This document shows positions 41,957-49,953 of a DNA stretch of 64,000 nucleotides, piece by piece (position 1 is the first letter of the stretch; the number at the start of each line of letters is the position of its first letter). Position numbers and translations under genes: made by a program. The notes under the pieces were generated by a model. It ran no database searches. It was given only the letters and a program-made list of their open reading frames with translations, and was not told the DNA's origin. Location: the NCBI RefSeq assembly GCF_019551475.1, contig NZ_CP047159.1:1798001-1862000 (forward strand), given 5' to 3'. The DNA comes from Prevotella sp. Rep29. Its GTDB lineage: Bacteria; Bacteroidota; Bacteroidia; Bacteroidales; Bacteroidaceae.

Positions 41957-42994
41957 TCAGACCACCTCGGCGAGGGCTTGCAGGTCCTCCTCGGTCGTCG
42001 CCCAACTGGTCACAAAGCGGCAGACGGTGTGCTCCCCGTCGGCTGGTTCCCAGTGGGTGAAAAGTACGTGGGGCTCCAGTTCGTGCATTTTCGAGTTCTC
42101 AATGACGAAGAATTGCTGGTTCGTAGGCGAATCGATATGCAGCCGGTAGCCCTTCGCGAGCATCATTTCTTTCAGGCGCATCGCCATGCTGACGGCGTGG
42201 CGGGAGATGTTGAGATAGAGGTTGTCGGTGAACAGTGCATCGAACTGGATGCCTGCCAACCGTCCTTTTGCCAGGAGTGCGCCGTGCTGTTTGATAATAC
42301 TGAAAAAGCCTTTCGGCGCTCCGCCACGCGGAAAGACCACCGCCTCGCCGCAGAGCGCGCCCACTTTCGTTCCTCCGATATAAAACGCATCGCTGTGCTG
42401 TGCGAGGAAAGGCAGTGTCACCTCGCTGCTCGCAGCCAGTCCATAGCCCATTCGGGCGCCGTCCACGAACAGCTTCAGTCCGTATTTCCTGCAAACATTA
42501 TGGATATCCTGCAATTCTCGGGCAGTATAGAGCGTGCCGAACTCGGTCGGAAAAGTGACGTACACCATGCCCGGCTGCGCCACATGGTCGCGACTTTCGT
42601 CGTTCACAAACCAGTCCATATAGCGATCCAGGTCCTCCGTCCGCATCTTCCCGTCGCAAGCGGGCAAGGCAATCACCTTGTGTCCGCTCTGCTCGATGGC
42701 TCCTGCCTCGTGCACATTGATATGTCCACATTCGGCTGAGATGACCGCCTCGTGGCTTCTGAGCAGCGCGTCGATGACCGTGGCGTTGGTCTGCGTGCCC
42801 CCCACGAGGAAGAAAACGTCAGCCGACGCATCACCGCAAGCCGCCCGGATTTTCCCGCGTGCCTGCTCGCTCCACTCGTCAAAGCCGTACGTCAGACTCT
42901 GTCTGCCGTTGGTTTCCACCAACTTCCGCAACACTTCAGGATGCGCACCGTTATTGTAGTCGCATTCAAAATTAAGGATTTCCTGTTCTTTCAT
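41957..42994 (-). CDS. ltaE: low-specificity threonine aldolase / beta-eliminating lyase family
   Basis: This pyridoxal-phosphate enzyme probably cleaves L-threonine or L-allo-threonine to glycine and acetaldehyde. The 345-residue protein shows the family pattern: FECDYNNGAHPEVL at the start, FLVGGTQTNATVIDALL, ISAECGHINVHEAGAIE, the Asp in LFVDGARMGYGLA and the PLP-binding Lys in YIGGTKVGALCGEA. The complete family core is visible. It stands divergent from the next plus-strand gene. Confidence 0.92.
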   Translation of the reverse strand: MKEQEILNFECDYNNGAHPEVLRKLVETNGRQSLTYGFDEWSEQARGKIRAACGDASADVFFLVGGTQTNATVIDALLRSHEAVISAECGHINVHEAGAIEQSGHKVIALPACDGKMRTEDLDRYMDWFVNDESRDHVAQPGMVYVTFPTEFGTLYTARELQDIHNVCRKYGLKLFVDGARMGYGLAASSEVTLPFLAQHSDAFYIGGTKVGALCGEAVVFPRGGAPKGFFSIIKQHGALLAKGRLAGIQFDALFTDNLYLNISRHAVSMAMRLKEMMLAKGYRLHIDSPTNQQFFVIENSKMHELEPHVLFTHWEPADGEHTVCRFVTSWATTEEDLQALAEVV

Positions 42995-43129
42995 TGTCTT
43001 TATTGCATGATTGTTTTTTGTGTTTCAACTGCAAGCAACGGTGGAAAACGGGCACGTCCCCACCCCGCTGCTTTCCATTAACTTTTGCAAAAATACATAT
43101 TTTTCAAGTGATTTCCGAAAAATTATCAG

Positions 43130-43137
43130 TATTTTTG
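43130..43137 (+). promoter_or_regulatory. -7 box of the FucI-like gene
   Basis: TATTTTTG, 14 bp before the ATG at 43152. Confidence 0.5.
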
Positions 43138-43151
43138 TCACAAAATCATGA

Positions 43152-44351
43152 ATGACTATGAATCATATCTCCATTTTTACACTCACTTCCAAGCTGCACG
43201 ACGAGCAGTCGGTGGCTGCCGTGACGAAAGAATTTCTGGGCAACCTCCATATCGAATACACGCTTCACGGAGGCGACTACACCGATTATGGCAGTGCACC
43301 ACTCAATCTTATATATGTACGCACGGGCGGAACGGAAGACATCTTCCTCAAGCTCCTGCCCGAACTGCGCACGAAGAGCCGCCAGCCGTTCTATTTTCTC
43401 ACCTCCGGGAAGAGCAATTCGCTGGCAGCATCGATGGAAATTCTCTCCTATCTGCGACAAAACGGCTTGCAGGGCGAGATTATACACGGCAGCAACGAAT
43501 ACATTCGTGAGCGCATCGCCCAACTGAGCAAGCGCGGCGAAGCACGAAGATGGCTGCATGAATGTCGGCTCGGTGTCATCGGCAAGCCCTCCGACTGGCT
43601 CATCTCCAGCCATGTTGCCTACGACACGATACAGGAGAAACTGGGCGTTACGCTCATCGACATTCCCATGCAGGAACTGCTCGACACGCTTGCCACCACT
43701 CCTGCGCCCGAGAACGGCGAGGCGGTGGCTGACAAGGCGGTCAGCGACGCCATGCCCGGAGCAGAGAGAATCTATGCCGCACTGAAAAACATCATTGTAA
43801 AATACCACTTGCAAGGCTTTACTATCCGCTGTTTCGACCTGCTCATATCGGTCAGAAACACGGGCTGTCTGGCACTGGCAAAACTCAACAGCGAGGGATT
43901 TATCGCCGGGTGTGAAGGCGACATACCGGCATTGCTGTCGATGACCATCGCCCGTGCGGTGACAGGCACCGCCGCATTTCAAGCAAACCCCGCGAGCATC
44001 CGTCCCGATACGGGCGAAATGGTGTTCGCCCACTGCACCATCCCGTTCTGTCTGGTGGAGCGTTACGAGTTCGATACCCACTTCGAGTCGGGCATCGGCG
44101 TCGGCATTCGCGGATATATGAAGGAAGGACCGGTAACCATCTTCAAGGTCGCGGGCGACCTCTCCCGCCACTTCATTGAGGAAGCCGAACTCATTGCCAA
44201 CGAGTCGAAGCCCGACCTCTGTCGCACACAGCAGGTCATCCGACTGAAACACCCCGAGCGCACAGCCTATTTCCTCAACCAGCCCATCGGCAACCACCAC
44301 ATCATCATGCCCGGACACCACCGAGAACAACTCGAACAACTGCTCGGATGA
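43152..44351 (+). CDS. L-fucose/L-arabinose isomerase-related protein
   Basis: The 399-residue cytoplasmic protein resembles the C-terminal half and overall fold of FucI/AraA-type isomerases: CEGDIPALLSMTIARAVTG, DTGEMVFAHCTIPF, DTHFESGIGVGIRGYMKEGPVTIFK and a final IGNHHIIMPG. Standard isomerases are longer (470-590 residues), and the N-terminal half here is shorter. Function could be a sugar isomerase of unknown specificity or a divergent non-catalytic relative. An alternative ATG lies two codons downstream. Confidence 0.7.
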   Translation: MTMNHISIFTLTSKLHDEQSVAAVTKEFLGNLHIEYTLHGGDYTDYGSAPLNLIYVRTGGTEDIFLKLLPELRTKSRQPFYFLTSGKSNSLAASMEILSYLRQNGLQGEIIHGSNEYIRERIAQLSKRGEARRWLHECRLGVIGKPSDWLISSHVAYDTIQEKLGVTLIDIPMQELLDTLATTPAPENGEAVADKAVSDAMPGAERIYAALKNIIVKYHLQGFTIRCFDLLISVRNTGCLALAKLNSEGFIAGCEGDIPALLSMTIARAVTGTAAFQANPASIRPDTGEMVFAHCTIPFCLVERYEFDTHFESGIGVGIRGYMKEGPVTIFKVAGDLSRHFIEEAELIANESKPDLCRTQQVIRLKHPERTAYFLNQPIGNHHIIMPGHHREQLEQLLG

Positions 44352-44406
44352 TGCGCACTTCTGAATTAGAATATATTCTTCATAAGACAGATAAATCGGA
44401 ATTTAT

Positions 44407-45153
44407 ATGGAACACTTTAGCAGATTAAAGAAAATAGATGCCCACACACATATAGGGGCATTCGGCAGTCCTTTCAATATTGATTTTAACACGGAACGAC
44501 TGCTGGAGCAAATGGACATATACAATATTGAGAAAACAATTTTATGCTCTTCAAGTGCATACTCTAATGATGACACTCTCAAAGCATACAAACAGCATCC
44601 AGACAAGATTATTCCCTTGATGTGGGTAAATTGTGCACAAGGTCAACCTGCTTATGATCTCTTAGAACATTATTTTCGTGATGAACATTTTGCTGGTGCG
44701 AAATTGCAGTCGCTGTTCGATGGTTATACTGCTGATGCTCCCTGTGTTGACCCTGTTGCAGAATTGTGTGAGAAGTATGGCAAACCATTGTTTGTACATT
44801 CTGGCCATCCACCTTTTTCTTTGCCTTGGCAAATTGGACTGTTAGCAGAACGGCATCCCTACTTGCCTATCGTTATGATACATATGGGGCATGCTCATGG
44901 AGTATATGTTGATGCAGCTATAACGATGGCTTGCAGATATGACAATATTTGGTTAGAGACATCTGGCACATCTATGAGTTGTCAGATAAAAAACGCTTAC
45001 GACACTGTAGGTCATGACAGAGTGATGTTCGGTATAGATTCGCCATTTCATCATCCCACTGTAGAGATACAAAAAGTAATGGCATGCGGTATAGATGAAA
45101 ATGGCTTGGAAAACATATTCTACAATAATGCGAAGGCATTTATGAGACTCTAA
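44407..45153 (+). CDS. amidohydrolase-family metal-dependent hydrolase
   Basis: The 248-residue protein has the amidohydrolase barrel pattern: KIDAHTHIGAFG (HxH metal ligands, residues 11-15), LFVHSGHPPF, VMIHMGHAHG and a late Asp in MFGIDSPFHHP. These are the metal ligands of the Amidohydro_2/TatD-like group. The substrate cannot be told from sequence. GC is markedly lower than flanking genes. It is followed by a TAAATTCCAATTTAGC repeat starting at its stop codon. Confidence 0.85.
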   Translation: MEHFSRLKKIDAHTHIGAFGSPFNIDFNTERLLEQMDIYNIEKTILCSSSAYSNDDTLKAYKQHPDKIIPLMWVNCAQGQPAYDLLEHYFRDEHFAGAKLQSLFDGYTADAPCVDPVAELCEKYGKPLFVHSGHPPFSLPWQIGLLAERHPYLPIVMIHMGHAHGVYVDAAITMACRYDNIWLETSGTSMSCQIKNAYDTVGHDRVMFGIDSPFHHPTVEIQKVMACGIDENGLENIFYNNAKAFMRL

Positions 45154-45166
45154 ATTCCAATTTAGC
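45151..45166. repeat. TAAATTCCAATTTAGC repeat, copy 1
   Basis: An exact 16-bp copy overlapping the stop codon of the amidohydrolase. Further copies lie at 46277-46292 (exact) and 46675-46690 (one variant). The core AAATTCCAATTT is a dyad. Confidence 0.75.
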
Positions 45167-45304
45167 AAACAGAAACAAATATGAAATACCGAGACACTGA
45201 CCATCTTTCTGCTTCTGTTGGCAACAGTGTTATTTCGCTATATATAAATAAGGTATTATTCCAGAAGCATGAATAAAAGAAAACATTTGAATATCTGAAT
45301 CGAC

Positions 45305-46219
45305 ATGAACTACCATCAAATACTTGAGAATATTTACATGGACATCCGTCCATATGCACAAGTGGGCAAGCAAGCCGACTACATTCCCGCTCTTGCCTCG
45401 GTAGACCCCGACCAATTCGGCATCTGCATCAACACACTGCAAGGCGATGAATATGCACTGGGGCAAGCCGACACGCGTTTCTCCATACAGAGCATCTCTA
45501 AAGTGTTCAGTCTTGCCTACTGCATGAGCATCCTTGGTGATAATGTATGGCTGCGCATGGGCAAAGAGCCATCGGGCACTGCGTTCAACTCACTCATACA
45601 ACTAGAACTTGAGAAAGGCTATCCACGTAATCCCTTCATCAATGCCGGGGCCATCGTCATGTCCGACATTCTGCTCAGCCACCTCTCACATCCCCACGAA
45701 GACTACATCGCCTTCATCCGCGAGATCAGCCACAACGACACCATCAACTACAATGACGAGGTGGTGCGTTCTGAGGAAAGCCAAGGATACCTCAATGCGG
45801 CCATTGCCAATCTGCTGAAGTACCACCACAACATCGACAACGACATCGCCGACGTTCTGCATTTCTATTTCCTCACCTGCTCCGTTGAAATGAGCTGCAA
45901 AGAACTGTCGAAGGCTTTTCTGGCCTTTACCAACCATCGGCAGTCGTTCGACTTTCATGGTGTGAGCCTCACCTCATCGCAAGTGAAGAGAATCAATGCC
46001 ATCATGCAGACCTGTGGCTTCTACGACGAGGCTGGCGAGTTCTCCTACCTTGTAGGACTACCCGGAAAAAGCGGTGTGGGCGGAGGTATCGCCGCCATTT
46101 ATCCATCCCGATATTCCGTAGCGGTATGGAGTCCGCGACTCAACGAGAAAGGCAATTCGGTCATGGGAATGAAAGCACTTGAACTACTCACCACCGAAAC
46201 GGAAGAGTCTATTTTCTAA
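45305..46219 (+). CDS. glsA: glutaminase
   Basis: The enzyme hydrolyses glutamine to glutamate and ammonia, using a serine beta-lactamase-like site. The 304-residue protein shows the family residues: FSIQSISKVFSLAYC with the catalytic Ser and Lys (SxxK), GTAFNSLIQLE, NPFINAGAIV and the C-terminal GVGGGIAAIYPSRYSVAVWSP. Length matches GlsA/YbaS. It lies in a block bounded by TAAATTCCAATTTAGC repeats. Expression signals are not obvious. Confidence 0.95.
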   Translation: MNYHQILENIYMDIRPYAQVGKQADYIPALASVDPDQFGICINTLQGDEYALGQADTRFSIQSISKVFSLAYCMSILGDNVWLRMGKEPSGTAFNSLIQLELEKGYPRNPFINAGAIVMSDILLSHLSHPHEDYIAFIREISHNDTINYNDEVVRSEESQGYLNAAIANLLKYHHNIDNDIADVLHFYFLTCSVEMSCKELSKAFLAFTNHRQSFDFHGVSLTSSQVKRINAIMQTCGFYDEAGEFSYLVGLPGKSGVGGGIAAIYPSRYSVAVWSPRLNEKGNSVMGMKALELLTTETEESIF

Positions 46220-46276
46220 GAGTGGATTGTGTTTTCTAGCATAGAACTCGCTGCCGAGGCGAAGCCATCAATCGGA

Positions 46277-46292
46277 TAAATTCCAATTTAGC
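46277..46292. repeat. TAAATTCCAATTTAGC repeat, copy 2
   Basis: An exact copy of the 16-bp element, 11 bp before the ATG of the small lipoprotein gene. Confidence 0.75.
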
Positions 46293-46302
46293 GTATAGAG
46301 AA

Positions 46303-46677
46303 ATGAAACCGCTTATCGTAACATTTCCTTTGTCACTTATGTTTTTCTTTTCGTGCGGCTCAGGCCATCCCGATAAAAGGGTTACGGCAGAAAACGCTTA
46401 CGAGGGAGTAAACAAATATTGTCATGATGTCTATGACTGGAGTGCCGCTAATGAAAATCCCTCCATCATGAATGTCGAGATGGGGGCAGAATCGGATTCT
46501 GCGTATGAAGTGGTATTCCGAAGTTATACGGGAGCAACAGTTCATTTTTATGTTGACAAGAAAACAGGTAACACAAGGATTGTGGAGAAAGTACCTGTTC
46601 TTAATATTGAAAATGAGACAGGAACAATAGATTTGCTTGATTACCTAGAGAAGAAAGAAAAACTAGAAAGCAAGTAA
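46303..46677 (+). CDS. small lipoprotein, function unknown
   Basis: The 124-residue protein has a lipoprotein signal (MKPLIVTFPLSLMFFFSC, Cys at residue 18) and a compact domain of about 95 residues with VEMGAESDSAYEVVFRSYTGATVH and FYVDKKTGNTRIVEK. No family was recognised. It is bracketed by two copies of the TAAATTCCAATTTA repeat and is AT-rich. Confidence 0.75.
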   Translation: MKPLIVTFPLSLMFFFSCGSGHPDKRVTAENAYEGVNKYCHDVYDWSAANENPSIMNVEMGAESDSAYEVVFRSYTGATVHFYVDKKTGNTRIVEKVPVLNIENETGTIDLLDYLEKKEKLESK

Positions 46678-46690
46678 AATTCCAATTTAT
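46675..46690. repeat. TAAATTCCAATTTAGC-like repeat, copy 3
   Basis: The variant TAAAATTCCAATTTAT overlaps the stop codon of the small lipoprotein gene. Confidence 0.65.
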
Positions 46691-46740
46691 CAGATAGCTG
46701 TTGCCTATCTCGACCGCCAAAACTGGAAAAGAGTGTGCGT

Positions 46741-46843
46741 GAAAGTTCAGGGATTGAAATGCAAATTCACTGAAATTGATGACCAAATTCACTGAAATTG
46801 GTGAGCAAATTCAGTGAATTTGTTTTTAGAAAGTGCAACTTTT
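46741..46843. repeat. array of five 15-bp dyads at exact 22-bp period
   Basis: Units start at 46741, 46763, 46785, 46807 and 46829. The inner units read AAATTCACTGAAATT (twice) and AAATTCAGTGAATTT; the outer ones are GAAAGTTCAGGGATT and GAAAGTGCAACTTTT. Spacers are 7 bp. The array ends 37 bp before the -7 box of the HU-like gene. Confidence 0.9.
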
Positions 46844-46879
46844 AGTTAACCAAACCTTGCATTTCGCCTCCATATATAG

Positions 46880-46887
46880 TAACTTTG
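46880..46887 (+). promoter_or_regulatory. -7 box of the HU-like gene
   Basis: TAACTTTG, 37 bp before the ATG at 46925. Confidence 0.7.
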
Positions 46888-46924
46888 CAAAAGTTAAAAT
46901 CAACCTTTAATAATTATCTTTTCT

Positions 46925-47359
46925 ATGGCAATACACTACAAACTTATTAAAAATCAAATCAAAAGCAGTAAGAACTACGGGAAATATTATGCTCACACGG
47001 TGAAGCAAGGAAAGGTGTCGATGGAGCAGATAGAGCAGACGATACAGGAGAACTGTACGGCAAAGGCATCGGACGTGCGCCTCGTGTTGCGCGAGCTGTT
47101 CGACACCGTGAAGCAGTATATGCAGGATGGCTATGTCGTTGAACTGCGCGAGATGGGGAAATTCCATATTTCCGTGCAGAGCACGCCTGTTGACGACCCG
47201 AAGAACTTCAGCACCGACAGGCATATCACGGGATTCAAATGCAACTATACGCCCTACGGTGAACGCTACAAAGCGGGCGAAGGAAAGCGCGCCCGACACA
47301 TCCATCGCGAAATGACCGACGGCTGTGAGGCGAAACCGCAGAAGGAATACAAATATTAA
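46925..47359 (+). CDS. HU-like DNA-binding protein (Bacteroidetes type)
   Basis: The 144-residue basic protein has the HU/IHF fold: YYAHTVKQGKVSMEQIEQTI at the start, an alpha-helical dimer part (LRELFDTVKQYMQDGYVVEL), then GKFHISVQSTPV, the DNA-binding arm region, and a basic C-terminal tail. It is longer than classic HU (about 90 residues), as typical for the Bacteroidetes HU-like group. It would shape the nucleoid. The next gene follows 14 bp later. Confidence 0.9.
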   Translation: MAIHYKLIKNQIKSSKNYGKYYAHTVKQGKVSMEQIEQTIQENCTAKASDVRLVLRELFDTVKQYMQDGYVVELREMGKFHISVQSTPVDDPKNFSTDRHITGFKCNYTPYGERYKAGEGKRARHIHREMTDGCEAKPQKEYKY

Positions 47360-47373
47360 AGAAGAAGACTGAT

Positions 47374-47865
47374 ATGAAACAACACAAACACTGCCCCGAA
47401 TGCGGGGCGCTGCTGACGGAAAAGGCGCTCGAAGGCGAAGGCATCGTGCCCTGGTGCGAGCAGTGCGAGGCATTCCGCTTCCCGATGTATAACGTCGCCG
47501 TGAGCCTGATTGTCATCAACGAGCAAAACGGGAAGGTGCTCCTCGTGAAACAATACGGACGCCCCCACTACATCCTCGTGGCAGGATACGTAAACCGGGG
47601 AGAGACGGCTGAGCACGCTGTGTGTCGCGAACTGAAAGAGGAAATGGGGCTGACGGCACACCGCATTGCCTTCAACCGCACCAGCTTCTTCGAGCCGTCG
47701 AACACGCTGATGTGCAATTTCACCGCCTATGTGGCAGACGACCATGAGCTGCACACGAACAACGAAATCGATGCGTATGACTGGTTCACACCCGACGAGG
47801 CACGTCGGCACATCCGTCCCGACAGTCTTGCCGAGTGGTTTCTCAATGCTTTTCTATCGGATTAG
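47374..47865 (+). CDS. Nudix hydrolase with N-terminal zinc ribbon
   Basis: The 163-residue protein has a zinc knuckle (CPECG at residues 8-12 and CEQC at 28-31) and a Nudix domain with the complete box: G then five residues, E, seven residues (TAEHAVC), RELKEEMG (about residues 71-93). NudC-type NADH pyrophosphatases share this order. The substrate is a nucleoside diphosphate derivative, not further defined. It overlaps no gene and is probably co-transcribed with the HU-like gene. Confidence 0.92.
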   Translation: MKQHKHCPECGALLTEKALEGEGIVPWCEQCEAFRFPMYNVAVSLIVINEQNGKVLLVKQYGRPHYILVAGYVNRGETAEHAVCRELKEEMGLTAHRIAFNRTSFFEPSNTLMCNFTAYVADDHELHTNNEIDAYDWFTPDEARRHIRPDSLAEWFLNAFLSD

Positions 47866-47876
47866 AAACCCGTATC

Positions 47877-49694
47877 TTAGAAGTTGATGACGAAGGAGCC
47901 TCCCAACACAAAGGTGTTGCGCGCCTTCTTGATGCGCTGTGTCTCTTCCGTGTCGCTATACTTCAAGCCCATGAGTGAGCTGATGTTGGGCAGTGCATCG
48001 ATGATGAATGCGCCCGGGTTGTAGGTCATCGTGTAGGTTTTGCGCGTATAGTCGTAGTCGCAGAATATTTTCCACGCGAAGTTCGACTTGTAGGCGTAGG
48101 TCAGCGAGATGCCCGTTCCGACCTTGAAGGTCTTGTTTCCGCCGACGGTGAAATAGTCCCATTCGGTGGAGTAGTTGCCCAGATGCCGGACGTTTCTCAC
48201 GAAGAAATTATCTTCGTCGTTCGGGTCTTCCTCGAAATCAAAGTCCTTCATTCCTCCCGAGACGACGGCATCGAGATTGAGCTCCTGCATGATGCTGCGC
48301 CCGACGAGCAGTTTGCTGCCCAGTGCGAAGCGGTCGGACAGCGGCAGGTTGAAGTACAGACCGAGGTCGGCAGCGAACTCTGTGAGGTGGTCGCTCTGGA
48401 TTTTCAGGTTGAAATCGTCGATGATGCCCGGCTGGTAGTCGGGTGTGCCGGGTGTTCCCCTTGCGACGAGGAGTTCAGCCATGTCATCATTGCCGATTTC
48501 CAGTATCGTCCTGAAGATGTCTTTTGTCGCAATCTGCTCGACTCCGTCCCATCCCTTGATAGGCGAACTGTTCACTCTCAGTCGTCCACCCACACCGATG
48601 TATTTGTTGAAGAAGTAAGCTCCTTCGGCAGCCACGGCGGTAGATGTTCCGAATTTCAAGTTGAGCACCTTGCTGTCTTCACCTCCTTCCAAGTCAAACT
48701 TCTCCAAGTCGAAATCCAGTTTTTTGCTTCCGAATCCCACTCCCATTGACACGCTGAAGAACGAGGGGTTGGTGACGATATTGGCGTCGCTGTTGAGGTC
48801 GTTTCGCAACAGTCCCTTGCCCTTGAAAAGGATATCGCTCAGGGCGTAAGCCAACTCGGTTGACAGGATACCGATGCCTGCACCCGACAGCACGTCGCTC
48901 ACCCAGTGGCGGTTGTTGAGCACACGCATCACGCCTGTTGCCGTAGCCACGCCATATCCGGCGATGGAGTACCACGGCGAGCGGGTCAGTCCGTATTCCT
49001 TATGCAGGATGGTTGCACCGGCGAATGAGGTTGCCGTGTGTCCCGAGGGCCAGGAATTGGCTGACGAGCCGTCGGGTCGCATTTCCTTTGAGGTATATTT
49101 GATGCTGTTGACGAGTATCGCCATGATACCGTAGGACATAGCTGAACTGGCGAGCAGGCGCCCCCAGTCGGAGCGTCCTTCCACGCCACCGATTTTCAGT
49201 CCCAGCGTCACGGCTGGTCCGAAATACTGCGTATAGTCGTCGATACGCGTCTTAAACTCCGTCAGCAGCACGTGTTTCGTACCGTCGTTCTGCCGGAAAG
49301 CTTTCTTCTCGCTTTTGGCGATGATACCTGCCACGAAGAGGGGCACACCGACGAAGGTCAGGTCGTCCATCACCTTGTATGGCTTCACTCCCTCGTTGGT
49401 ACGCATCCATGTCCATGAAGGCGACGAAAGTGATGCCGGATAGAGACACATCAGTTTTGCAGTCTCTGCACGCTCTGCGCCGTCCGGCTCGCTCTTTGTC
49501 TCCATCAGTATCAGTCTTTCCACACCGGTTTCCCTGTCAGCGTGCAGACTCATGTTCACTTCTGCATTAAACGTCGGCATCTCACCATATTTGAAAGGTT
49601 CGCCCACCGATGCTTTGACTTGCACAACTATCATGGCTACGGCTGTCAGCAGCAGCGCTTTTCTCATCATATCTTTCGCTCTTCGTTTTTCCAT
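47877..49694 (-). CDS. PAP2 phosphatase fused to outer-membrane beta-barrel
   Basis: The 605-residue protein has a signal peptide (about residues 10-28), a PAP2 phosphatase domain (about 150-275) with KYTSKEMRPDGSSANSWPSGHT and LNNRHWVSDVLSG, and a C-terminal half (about 300-605) of amphipathic beta strands ending in aromatic FVLGGSFVINF, like an outer-membrane barrel. The arrangement would put a phosphatase at the outer membrane. A soluble rather than membrane-embedded active domain is likely. Confidence in both domains is good; the biological substrate is unknown. Confidence 0.85.
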   Translation of the reverse strand: MEKRRAKDMMRKALLLTAVAMIVVQVKASVGEPFKYGEMPTFNAEVNMSLHADRETGVERLILMETKSEPDGAERAETAKLMCLYPASLSSPSWTWMRTNEGVKPYKVMDDLTFVGVPLFVAGIIAKSEKKAFRQNDGTKHVLLTEFKTRIDDYTQYFGPAVTLGLKIGGVEGRSDWGRLLASSAMSYGIMAILVNSIKYTSKEMRPDGSSANSWPSGHTATSFAGATILHKEYGLTRSPWYSIAGYGVATATGVMRVLNNRHWVSDVLSGAGIGILSTELAYALSDILFKGKGLLRNDLNSDANIVTNPSFFSVSMGVGFGSKKLDFDLEKFDLEGGEDSKVLNLKFGTSTAVAAEGAYFFNKYIGVGGRLRVNSSPIKGWDGVEQIATKDIFRTILEIGNDDMAELLVARGTPGTPDYQPGIIDDFNLKIQSDHLTEFAADLGLYFNLPLSDRFALGSKLLVGRSIMQELNLDAVVSGGMKDFDFEEDPNDEDNFFVRNVRHLGNYSTEWDYFTVGGNKTFKVGTGISLTYAYKSNFAWKIFCDYDYTRKTYTMTYNPGAFIIDALPNISSLMGLKYSDTEETQRIKKARNTFVLGGSFVINF

Positions 49695-49814
49695 TTTTGC
49701 GTTGATTACTTGGTTATGACTTTTTCATTATTATAAACAACATTGCTCTATGTGTTTGCAAAATTAAGAAAAAATAATAGAATAAAGTGAATTGGACGTG
49801 TTTTTTTATAAAAT

Positions 49815-49904
49815 AATCGTACCTTTTTATAAGATACTCACGTTCGACAACGAAAATAAAAACAAGCTTTTTTTTTGTTCTTCTCTCAACTTGCACTATC
49901 TTTG
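49815..49904 (+). promoter_or_regulatory. promoter of the SulP gene, member of the promoter-repeat family
   Basis: TTTG (49874-49877), a 19-bp spacer and TATCTTTG (49897-49904) match the consensus. The upstream sequence, AAGATACTCACGTTCGACAA followed by an A-rich run, resembles the repeats at 31 and 62.5 kb. Confidence 0.8.
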
Positions 49905-49953
49905 CAGGCGTTTTAGAAACAATGTCATATCTCGTTATAGCAAAAACACGATT

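Noticed and set aside
41249..42739. Open frame on the plus strand across the VanX-like and threonine aldolase genes
   Set aside because: It crosses two real genes on the other strand and has no recognisable motif.
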